Shown piece after piece: positions 6,002 through 10,875 of a stretch of 10,875 bases of DNA. The stretch covers positions 366-11,240 of the forward strand of contig DBCG01000057.1 of the NCBI GenBank assembly GCA_002292945.1, read 5' to 3'. How positions within the stretch are numbered: position 1 is the stretch's first letter; every line of letters starts with the position of its first letter. The DNA is from Proteobacteria bacterium UBA964. Its GTDB lineage: Bacteria > Pseudomonadota > Gammaproteobacteria > Steroidobacterales > Steroidobacteraceae. The notes below the pieces were generated by a model that was not told where the DNA came from, did not search any database, and saw only the letters and a program-made list of their open reading frames with translations. The translations under genes were made by a program, and so were the position numbers.

Positions 6002-7333
6002 ATGTCTGACACCCACCTTTCCGACCTCACCTTCTCAGCCCTCGAACTCCATCCTTCCCTCATGCAGGGCATCGAGGAAGCCGGTTTCGTGCGCTGCACA
6101 CCCATCCAGGCGCAGACCCTGCCGGTCGCGCTGACCGGTCGAGATGTCGCTGGACAAGCGCAGACCGGCACCGGCAAGACCGCTGCGTTCCTCGTCGCGA
6201 TCTTCCAGAACCTGCTCTCCAACCCGCCACCGCCCACCCGCAGCGCCACCGCGATCCGGGCGCTCGTCATCGCACCGACCCGCGAGCTCGCCGTGCAGAT
6301 CCACAAGGACGCCGAAGTGCTCGCCCGCCACACGGGCCTCAAGCTCGCGGTGGTCTTCGGTGGCGTCGACTACGAGAAACAGCGGCGCGAACTCGAGGAT
6401 GGCGTCGACGTGCTGATCGGCACGCCGGGCCGCATCATCGACTACTACAAGCAACATGTCTTCGAGCTGCGCGAAGCGCAGGCCGTGGTGCTCGACGAAG
6501 CCGACCGCATGTTCGACCTCGGCTTCATCGCCGACATCCGCTACATGCTGCGCCGGCTGCCGCCACCGGAGCGGCGCCAGTCCATGTTGTTCTCGGCGAC
6601 GCTCTCGCAGCGGGTGCTCGAACTCGCCTATGAGCACATGAACGAACCGGAACTGGTGCGGATCGAGCCCGAGAAGATCACCGCCGACCGGGTTCGACAG
6701 CTCATGTACTACCCGGCGATGGAGGAGAAGATCCCCTTGCTCGTCGGACTGCTGCGTCAGATGACTCCGCATCGCACGATGGTGTTCGTCAACACCAAGC
6801 GCATGGCGGAGCGGCTCGAAGACGTGTTGCGCGCCAACGGCATCGATGCGGCGGCGCTGTCGGGCGATGTCCCGCAGAAGAAACGCCTGCGATACATGGA
6901 AGACTTCCACGAGGGCAAGCTTTCGGTGCTGATCGCGACCGATGTCGCCTCGCGCGGCCTCCACATCGCCGATGTCAGCCATGTCTTCAACTTCGACCTG
7001 CCGCAGGATGCCGCCGACTACGTCCACCGCATCGGTCGGACGGCGCGCGCCGGCGCGGAAGGTGACGCGATCAGCTTCGCCTGCGAGGAATACGCGGTCG
7101 GGTTGCCCGACATCGAGAAATTCATAGGCCGCAAGGTGCCCTATGAGCCGATCGGCAAGGAACTGATGGCGGAGATCATCTGGCCGCCTCGGCGACCCTA
7201 CGAAGATCGCGGCGGCAGCGGCGGTCGTCGCGGTGGCGGTGGCGGTCGGCCCGGTGGCGGCCGACCAGGTGGTGGCGGCCGGCCTGGTGGTGGTGGCGGT
7301 AATCGTCGTCCGTCCAGCGGCGGGCGCCGCTGA
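6002..7333 (+). CDS. rhlB: DEAD-box ATP-dependent RNA helicase RhlB with Gly/Arg-rich tail
   Basis: RhlB unwinds structured RNA and in E. coli feeds it to PNPase within the RNase E degradosome. The protein has 443 residues (E. coli: 421). The helicase motifs are complete: Q motif with PIQAQ (34-38), motif I AQTGTGKT (53-60), PTREL (92-96), TPGR (141-144), DEAD (165-168), SAT (198-200), TDVASRGLHI (313-322) and HRIGRTARAG (342-351). The start MSDTHLSD closely matches the E. coli RhlB N-terminus (MSKTHL), so I use the ATG at 6002. An in-frame ATG at 5936 would add 22 residues without family similarity. Residues 403-443 form a tail of 23 Gly and 10 Arg with repeated GRPGGG units, in place of the shorter basic E. 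coli tail. The divergent position next to trxA-rho is conserved, which favours RhlB over RhlE or SrmB. The gene is intact. Confidence 0.93.
   Translation: MSDTHLSDLTFSALELHPSLMQGIEEAGFVRCTPIQAQTLPVALTGRDVAGQAQTGTGKTAAFLVAIFQNLLSNPPPPTRSATAIRALVIAPTRELAVQIHKDAEVLARHTGLKLAVVFGGVDYEKQRRELEDGVDVLIGTPGRIIDYYKQHVFELREAQAVVLDEADRMFDLGFIADIRYMLRRLPPPERRQSMLFSATLSQRVLELAYEHMNEPELVRIEPEKITADRVRQLMYYPAMEEKIPLLVGLLRQMTPHRTMVFVNTKRMAERLEDVLRANGIDAAALSGDVPQKKRLRYMEDFHEGKLSVLIATDVASRGLHIADVSHVFNFDLPQDAADYVHRIGRTARAGAEGDAISFACEEYAVGLPDIEKFIGRKVPYEPIGKELMAEIIWPPRRPYEDRGGSGGRRGGGGGRPGGGRPGGGGRPGGGGGNRRPSSGGRR
7208..7330 (+). repeat. Gly/Arg/Pro repeat region in the rhlB 3' end
   Basis: These bases encode the 41-residue tail, built from imperfect GGTGGCGG and CGGCC(C/T)GGTGG direct repeats that give GRPGGG-like units. 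It is low-complexity sequence likely to vary between relatives. Such RGG-like tails are known to bind RNA and remain disordered. Confidence 0.75.
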
Positions 7334-7343
7334 CGGCGAGTCC

Positions 7344-7376
7344 CTCGATCGAGCGCCGCGCGCAGATCCTGCGCGC
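7344..7376. terminator. Palindromes between convergent rhlB and yrfG, possible two-way terminator
   Basis: The 53 bp between the two stops contain a 10 bp perfect palindrome CTCGATCGAG (7344-7353). After it comes an 8 bp perfect stem GCGCGCAG / CTGCGCGC with loop ATC (7358-7376). The position and stability suit a terminator for both genes. Neither strand has a T run after the stem, so it is not a canonical intrinsic terminator. It may block RNA degradation or assist Rho instead. Confidence 0.35.
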
Positions 7377-7386
7377 CCCCACGCCC

Positions 7387-8094
7387 TCAGGCGAGATCGG
7401 ACACCGCGTCGATGGCCGCGAACTCCTCGTGGCGATGCGGATCGCGCGAGGAGTCCGGATGACGCACGGCGTACACGTGCCGTATCCCGGCCGTGATCGC
7501 CGAGCGCAGCACCGCTGCGCTGTCGTCGATGAACACCGAGCGCGCCGGATCGAACCCCTCCGCTGCACGCGCGGCGCTCCAGAATTCCTGGGTCTCCTTA
7601 GGGCTGCCGAACTCGTGCGAGGAATAGGCCTCGTCGAGCCAATCGAGCACACGCGTACGCTCCTGCTTGATCTCGACGATGCGCGGATGGGAATTTGTCA
7701 TCAGCACGAGCCGCTTGCCCGAGGCCCGCAGACGCTCAAGGAAGCCGCGCGCACCGGGCAGCCAGGCGACCCGCGTGGCTTCCGCTCGATGCACTTGCGC
7801 GACATCGATGCGCAGTTCGCGGCTCCAGTAGTCGATGCAATACCACTCCATGCGACCCTGCAACTTCACGAAACGCGGCATGAGCTCAGCCTGCGCCTCA
7901 GCGAGCGACAGGCCGTTGTTCTCGGCGTAGATCTCGGGGATGCGTGCCATCCAGACGAAATTGTCGAATGCAAGATCGAGCAAGGTGCCGTCGAGGTCGA
8001 GCAGCACCGTGTCGACGGTGGACCAATCAGGCGGCGCAGCAGCCGCCGCAGACCGGGGCGACGGGACGTCAGGGGACGGCGGCAGTTCGGACAT
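7387..8094 (-). CDS. yrfG: GMP/IMP 5'-nucleotidase, HAD family (YrfG)
   Basis: YrfG-type HAD phosphatases remove phosphate from purine mononucleotides, with GMP and IMP the known E. coli substrates. The product has 235 residues (E. coli YrfG: 222). The HAD motifs are complete: motif I DLDGTLLD (33-40; nucleophile Asp33, acid/base Asp35), motif II TNSH (133-136), motif III Lys166 in GSPKE, and motif IV FIDDS (188-192). Family-specific stretches DLAFDN and EWYCIDYWS match YrfG closely. The N-terminal 22 residues are an extra Pro/Ala/Ser-rich lead-in. The ATG at 8094 lies only 17 bp from the divergent rnm start. A longer frame is open upstream, but it runs into rnm and has no similarity. It hydrolyses the IMP that PurH makes, although the genes are not in one operon here. 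The exact substrate is inferred from family similarity. Confidence 0.87.
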   Translation of the reverse strand: MSELPPSPDVPSPRSAAAAAPPDWSTVDTVLLDLDGTLLDLAFDNFVWMARIPEIYAENNGLSLAEAQAELMPRFVKLQGRMEWYCIDYWSRELRIDVAQVHRAEATRVAWLPGARGFLERLRASGKRLVLMTNSHPRIVEIKQERTRVLDWLDEAYSSHEFGSPKETQEFWSAARAAEGFDPARSVFIDDSAAVLRSAITAGIRHVYAVRHPDSSRDPHRHEEFAAIDAVSDLA

Positions 8095-8111
8095 CCGCCT
8101 ATGATAGCGGC
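8095..8111. promoter_or_regulatory. 17 bp divergent yrfG/rnm spacer with symmetric -10 elements
   Basis: The spacer is a near-palindrome: CCGC (8095-8098) and GCGG (8107-8110) flank CTATGATA. It contains TATGAT on the plus strand (8100-8105) and TATCAT on the minus strand (8101-8106), each five of six matches to the -10 consensus. Each is followed by exactly 6 bases before its gene's ATG (8112 and 8094). A start site at the normal distance would fall on the A of the ATG, giving leaderless mRNA in both directions. I see no good -35 on either side; those positions lie inside the two genes. Confidence 0.45.
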
Positions 8112-8948
8112 ATGACGGCCCTGCTCGCCGACCTGCACCTGCACAGCCACCACTCAGACGGGGTGCTCGACCCTGCCGCACTGATGCGTCTCGTCGCCGC
8201 CCGCGGCGTCGAGCTTGCGGCGCTCACCGACCACGACACCACAGCCGGCTGCGCAGCGGCGGCGGCAGCCTGTGCCGAAGCCAGGATCCGGTTCATCTCC
8301 GGGGTCGAGGTCTCGGCAGGCTGGCAAGGTCAATCGCTCCATGTGCTCGGCCTCGGCGTCGCGACGGACACCCCCGAATTGGTCGCCCATCTCGAGGGGC
8401 TGCGAGCGCAGCGTCGGGCGCGGCTCCTCGAGATCGGCGAGCGCCTCGAGAAGCGCGCCGGACTGCCCGGGCGCGAACTCGCCGCCGGCGTGTGTGCCGC
8501 CACCGCGGTGCCGACCCGACTTCATCTGGCGCGTGCGTTGGTCGCCTCCGGTCGGGTCCGCAACGAGGCCGAGGCCTTCACCCGGCTGCTCGGACGCGGG
8601 CTGCCCGGTCATGTGCCCATGGAGTGGCCTGCGTTGGAGCAAGCGGTAGCCGCGCTGCGCGCCGCCGGTGCGACCGTGGTGCTCGCCCATCCGCACCGCT
8701 ATCGGTTGTCGAACGGCGCCCTACGCCGCTTGATCGGCGAGTTCAGCGCTGCAGGCGGCGACGGCCTGGAGGTGAGCGTCGCGGGCATGAGCCCCCGTGA
8801 CCTCGACCGCCTCGCGACACTGGCGCGCAGCAGCAAGCTGAAGGCTTCGACCGGCTCGGATTTCCATGACCCTGCGGTGCCGTGGAATACACCGGGCCGC
8901 TTCGCTAAGCTACCCGCGGATCTCGAACCCGTCGCGGCCTGTCTCTGA
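8112..8948 (+). CDS. rnm: 5'-3' exoribonuclease RNase AM (PHP domain; YciV/TrpH)
   Basis: RNase AM is a PHP-domain, metal-dependent 5'-3' exoribonuclease. In E. coli it trims the 5' ends of rRNA precursors and also hydrolyses 3',5'-bisphosphonucleotides. The protein has 278 residues (E. coli: 293). PHP metal ligands are visible: DLHLHS (7-12), TDHDTT (39-44), GVEVS with Glu65, His77, AHPHR (192-196) and GSDFH (248-252). Between them, TRLHLARALVASG and GRGLPGHVP match the RNase AM insertion. The ATG at 8112 places the start directly before the first metal motif, as in the family. No Shine-Dalgarno fits in the 17 bp spacer, consistent with a leaderless message. The next gene starts immediately after the TGA. 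PHP domains also occur in histidinol phosphatases and DNA polymerases, but the size and motif spacing point to YciV. Confidence 0.9.
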   Translation: MTALLADLHLHSHHSDGVLDPAALMRLVAARGVELAALTDHDTTAGCAAAAAACAEARIRFISGVEVSAGWQGQSLHVLGLGVATDTPELVAHLEGLRAQRRARLLEIGERLEKRAGLPGRELAAGVCAATAVPTRLHLARALVASGRVRNEAEAFTRLLGRGLPGHVPMEWPALEQAVAALRAAGATVVLAHPHRYRLSNGALRRLIGEFSAAGGDGLEVSVAGMSPRDLDRLATLARSSKLKASTGSDFHDPAVPWNTPGRFAKLPADLEPVAACL

Positions 8949-9176
8949 ATGTCCGACCAGGAACAAGACAACATCGACCGCGAGCTGTTCCGCAACATCG
9001 ACAAGCTGCGGCGGCTGCGCATCGAACACCGCGACCTCGACGATGTCATCGCCCGGTTGTCGATGGACATCCATGTCGATCAAGTGCAGCTCAAACGCCT
9101 CAAGAAGCGCAAGCTTATGCTCAAGGACCAGATCGAACGCCACGTCAGCCTGCTGATCCCAGACCTCAACGCCTGA
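8949..9176 (+). CDS. YdcH/DUF465 family small coiled-coil protein
   Basis: The product has 75 residues and is highly charged and almost all helical, with no membrane segment. It carries the DUF465/YdcH pattern: LRIEHRDLDDVIARL, then a short spacer containing VDQVQLKRLKKRKLMLKDQI. The C-terminal KKRKLMLKDQI block is the hallmark of the family, whose members are about 70-80 residues of largely unknown function. The heptad-like Leu/Ile spacing suggests a helical hairpin or coiled coil. The ATG directly abuts the rnm stop (TGAATG) and no separate ribosome site is evident, so translation is probably coupled to rnm. The mscS-family gene follows after 25 bp. I assign the family with confidence and no function. 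Confidence 0.85.
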   Translation: MSDQEQDNIDRELFRNIDKLRRLRIEHRDLDDVIARLSMDIHVDQVQLKRLKKRKLMLKDQIERHVSLLIPDLNA

Positions 9177-9189
9177 TCCGCCGACGCCC

Positions 9190-9196
9190 GAGGAAG
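9190..9196 (+). promoter_or_regulatory. Ribosome binding site of the mscS-family gene
   Basis: GAGGAAG lies about 5 bases before the ATG at 9202 and supports that start. Confidence 0.65.
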
Positions 9197-9201
9197 ACGC
9201 G

Positions 9202-10566
9202 ATGGAACAACGCTATATCTCGCTCTCTGGGCTCGGCCGCGAGCTGCTGACACCCGACGGGCTGAACGAAGCCATCGCGATGTTGGTGGCGATCGCCATC
9301 GCCCTGGTCATCGGACGTATCGTCCGCCGCGCCGTGGTCCGCACGCAGGCCGCCGACCGCGGCATCAGTGCGCCTTGGCAGACCCAATTGCTCGAGGCCG
9401 GCGCCATCGCGGCACCCTATGTCGTCGCGATGCTGCTGATCGCCGCCGCGCGGGCGGTGGCGGAGTCTTGGAACACCCCGGACACCGTACTGGTGTTCGC
9501 GCTACGACTGATCGGCGCGCTCGCGACGGTGCGCCTGCTGGTCTACGGCGCGAGCCTGCTGCTCGGGGACTCGAGCTGGGTCGCCCGATCACAGAGCCGC
9601 ATCACGCTTCTCATCTGGCTCGCGCTCGGCATCGAGCTGGTCGGCGGTTTCGACTGGCTGGAGTCGGCGCTCGACCAAGTGGATCTGCTGCCCGGCAAGT
9701 CGGTGTTCAGCCTCTGGGCGTTGATCAAGAGCTTGGTGGTGATCACGCTGTTCGTGCTCGGCATGTCATTGCTGGCGCGGGCCATCGAGCGGCGGGTGAT
9801 GGCCATCGACTCGCTCGCCCCGGCCACCCGCGTCGGCATCAGCAAGTCCGCCTATTTCCTGCTGATCGGCCTCGGCATCCTGCTCGGCATCAACTCCGCA
9901 GGTGTCGATCTGACCGCCCTCACCGTGCTCACCGGCGCGATCGTCTTCGGTCTCGGCTTCGGCATCCGCGACATCACCGCCAATTTCGTCAGCGGCTTCG
10001 TGCTGCTGATGGACAAATCGATCAAGCCGGGCGATGTCATCAGCTTCCACCAACACACCGGCACCACCTCCGACAACTTCGGTTGGGTGCAGGAACTGCG
10101 CGGCCGCTATGTCGTGGTGCGCGACCGTGACGGCGTCGAATCCTTGGTGCCGAACCAGAGCCTGATCACCAGCTCGGTCATCAACTGGAGCTACTCCGAC
10201 CAACGGGTCAGGCTGCGCCTGCCGGTCATGGTGTCCTACGACGACGATCCGGAGGTCGCCCTCGAGCTGTTGCTGCGCGCCACCGACGGCCATCCGCGCA
10301 TCCTGCGCGACCCGGCGCCGGTGTCGCGCCTGATCTCCTTCGAGAACTACGGCATGAAGCTCGAAGCCCGCTTCTGGATCCGTGACCCCATGAACGGCGT
10401 CAACAACGTACGCTCCGACGTCAACCGCCGCATCTGGCGGCTCTTCAAGGACCACGGCATCAAGATCCCGGTGGCGCAGCAGGAAGTGCGCGTGCTCGAA
10501 CCTGATGCGCGCGCCCTGCATCCGCCGCACCTCTCGGGGCCCGGCGATGCCGATCCACGCCGGTAG
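9202..10566 (+). CDS. MscS-family mechanosensitive ion channel
   Basis: This inner-membrane channel should open under membrane tension to release solutes after hypo-osmotic shock. It has 454 residues, longer than E. coli MscS (286), and about seven hydrophobic segments, near residues 22-42, 66-87, 95-121, 133-150, 170-193, 214-233 and 236-270. The last is the pore helix, with the Gly/Ala-rich TGAIVFGLGFGIRDITANF followed by VSGFVLLMDKSIKPGD, the MscS signature. The cytoplasmic beta domain follows (GWVQELRGRYVVVRDRDG, then VPNQSLITSSVINWS), and then an alpha/beta vestibule domain. The extra N-terminal helices make it an MscS paralogue, like other multi-helix family members, rather than MscS proper, so I give no symbol. 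There is no signal peptide. Its 3' end overlaps arfB by 20 bp. Activity as a tension-gated channel is inferred from the domain. Confidence 0.9.
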   Translation: MEQRYISLSGLGRELLTPDGLNEAIAMLVAIAIALVIGRIVRRAVVRTQAADRGISAPWQTQLLEAGAIAAPYVVAMLLIAAARAVAESWNTPDTVLVFALRLIGALATVRLLVYGASLLLGDSSWVARSQSRITLLIWLALGIELVGGFDWLESALDQVDLLPGKSVFSLWALIKSLVVITLFVLGMSLLARAIERRVMAIDSLAPATRVGISKSAYFLLIGLGILLGINSAGVDLTALTVLTGAIVFGLGFGIRDITANFVSGFVLLMDKSIKPGDVISFHQHTGTTSDNFGWVQELRGRYVVVRDRDGVESLVPNQSLITSSVINWSYSDQRVRLRLPVMVSYDDDPEVALELLLRATDGHPRILRDPAPVSRLISFENYGMKLEARFWIRDPMNGVNNVRSDVNRRIWRLFKDHGIKIPVAQQEVRVLEPDARALHPPHLSGPGDADPRR

Positions 10567-10875
10567 CGCCCTGATCCCCGATGCGGACCTTTCGGTGAGC
10601 TTCGTGCGCGCCGGCGGTCCCGGTGGGCAGAACGTCAACAAGGTCGCCTCGGCGGTGCAACTGCGCTTCGACCTCGCCGGCACCGCGGCACTCTCCCCTG
10701 CGGTGAAATCCCGGTTGCGGCGGCTGGCCGGTCGGCGGGTCACCGACGACGGATCGTTGCTGCTGATCGCACGCGAACACCGCAGCCAGGAGCAGAACCG
10801 CCGCGCAGCCGAGGACCGGCTGGCCACCCTGATCTGCGCAGCCTTGGTGGAGCCGAAGCTGCGCCGCGCGACCCG
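10547..10875 (+). CDS. arfB: Alternative ribosome-rescue factor ArfB (3' end outside window)
   Basis: ArfB (YaeJ) enters stalled ribosomes lacking a stop codon and hydrolyses the peptidyl-tRNA. 109 complete codons are visible before the window edge; E. coli ArfB has 140. The catalytic GGQ is at residues 26-28 in RAGGPGGQNVNKVASAV, and the conserved REHRSQEQNRRAAEDRL follows at about 82-98, matching the E. coli REYRSQELNREAA region. The protein is too small to be RF1 or RF2 and has no codon-recognition domain. The C-terminal basic tail that fills the mRNA channel lies mostly beyond the window; only its beginning (EPKLRRAT) is seen. The ATG at 10547 lies inside the end of the mscS-family gene, overlapping 20 bp in another frame, so the two are likely co-translated. 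The relatives PrfH and mitochondrial ICT1 are less likely given the sequence. Confidence 0.9.
   Translation, partial: MPIHAGSALIPDADLSVSFVRAGGPGGQNVNKVASAVQLRFDLAGTAALSPAVKSRLRRLAGRRVTDDGSLLLIAREHRSQEQNRRAAEDRLATLICAALVEPKLRRAT

Noticed and set aside
7208..7330. GC-rich direct repeats considered as a tandem repeat or CRISPR array
   Set aside because: The repeats are in frame, code for Gly/Arg/Pro, have no uniform spacers and form the C-terminal tail of RhlB.
8095..8181. Longer YrfG start at 8181 and longer RNase AM start at 7944
   Set aside because: Each extension runs into the opposite gene and adds sequence without family similarity; both proteins are full length from 8094 and 8112.
1..10875. 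Search for mobile elements, tRNAs, rRNA or a novel defence system
   Set aside because: I saw no transposase, integrase, att-like repeats, cloverleaf or unfamiliar gene cluster. Every gene but one belongs to a well-described family; the DUF465 gene is a known family of unknown function.

Overview
This window is a GC-rich stretch of core chromosome, almost certainly from a gammaproteobacterium. Three points support this. The order dusB-fis-purH-purD is the arrangement known from Pseudomonas-type gammaproteobacteria. The rhlB / trxA-rho divergent pair is conserved as far as E. coli. Several proteins (Rho, PurH, PurD, RhlB, YrfG, RNase AM, ArfB) align almost without gaps to my recollection of their E. 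coli counterparts. Third-position G/C is high throughout, which fits a lineage such as Xanthomonadales, Steroidobacterales, Nevskiales or Chromatiales, but I cannot resolve the order from this sequence. I see no mobile element, CRISPR array, tRNA or rRNA.

Layout. (1) 1-3927, plus strand: dusB (5' end cut off), fis, purH and purD, with gaps of 25, 34 and 11 bp, probably one transcription unit. It joins a tRNA-modifying enzyme, a nucleoid protein and the enzymes for the last two steps (PurH) and the second step (PurD) of de novo IMP synthesis. (2) 3914-5739, minus strand: trxA then rho, overlapping by a GTGA junction. The 3' end of rho runs 14 bp into the 3' end of purD. (3) 5740-6001: a 262 bp divergent control region between trxA and rhlB, with a two-way -10 element and a very C-rich, G-poor leader on the trxA-rho side. 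(4) 6002-7333, plus strand: rhlB, a DEAD-box RNA helicase with a Gly/Arg-rich tail. (5) 7387-8094, minus strand: yrfG, a HAD nucleotidase, convergent with rhlB. (6) 8112-10875, plus strand: rnm (RNase AM), a YdcH/DUF465 small protein, an MscS-family channel and arfB (3' end cut off). The first two are joined stop-to-start, the channel follows after 25 bp, and arfB overlaps the channel gene.

The common theme is RNA handling: tRNA dihydrouridine (DusB), transcription termination (Rho), RNA unwinding (RhlB), rRNA 5' maturation (RNase AM) and ribosome rescue (ArfB). Purine supply (PurH, PurD) and purine nucleotide turnover (YrfG) sit beside it. I found no clearly undescribed system. The features most worth a second look are regulatory or structural: a likely Rho-autoregulatory leader, Gly/Arg-rich tails on two neighbouring RNA helicases, a 17 bp near-palindromic divergent spacer between yrfG and rnm that predicts leaderless mRNAs both ways, and the overlap of the purD and rho gene ends.
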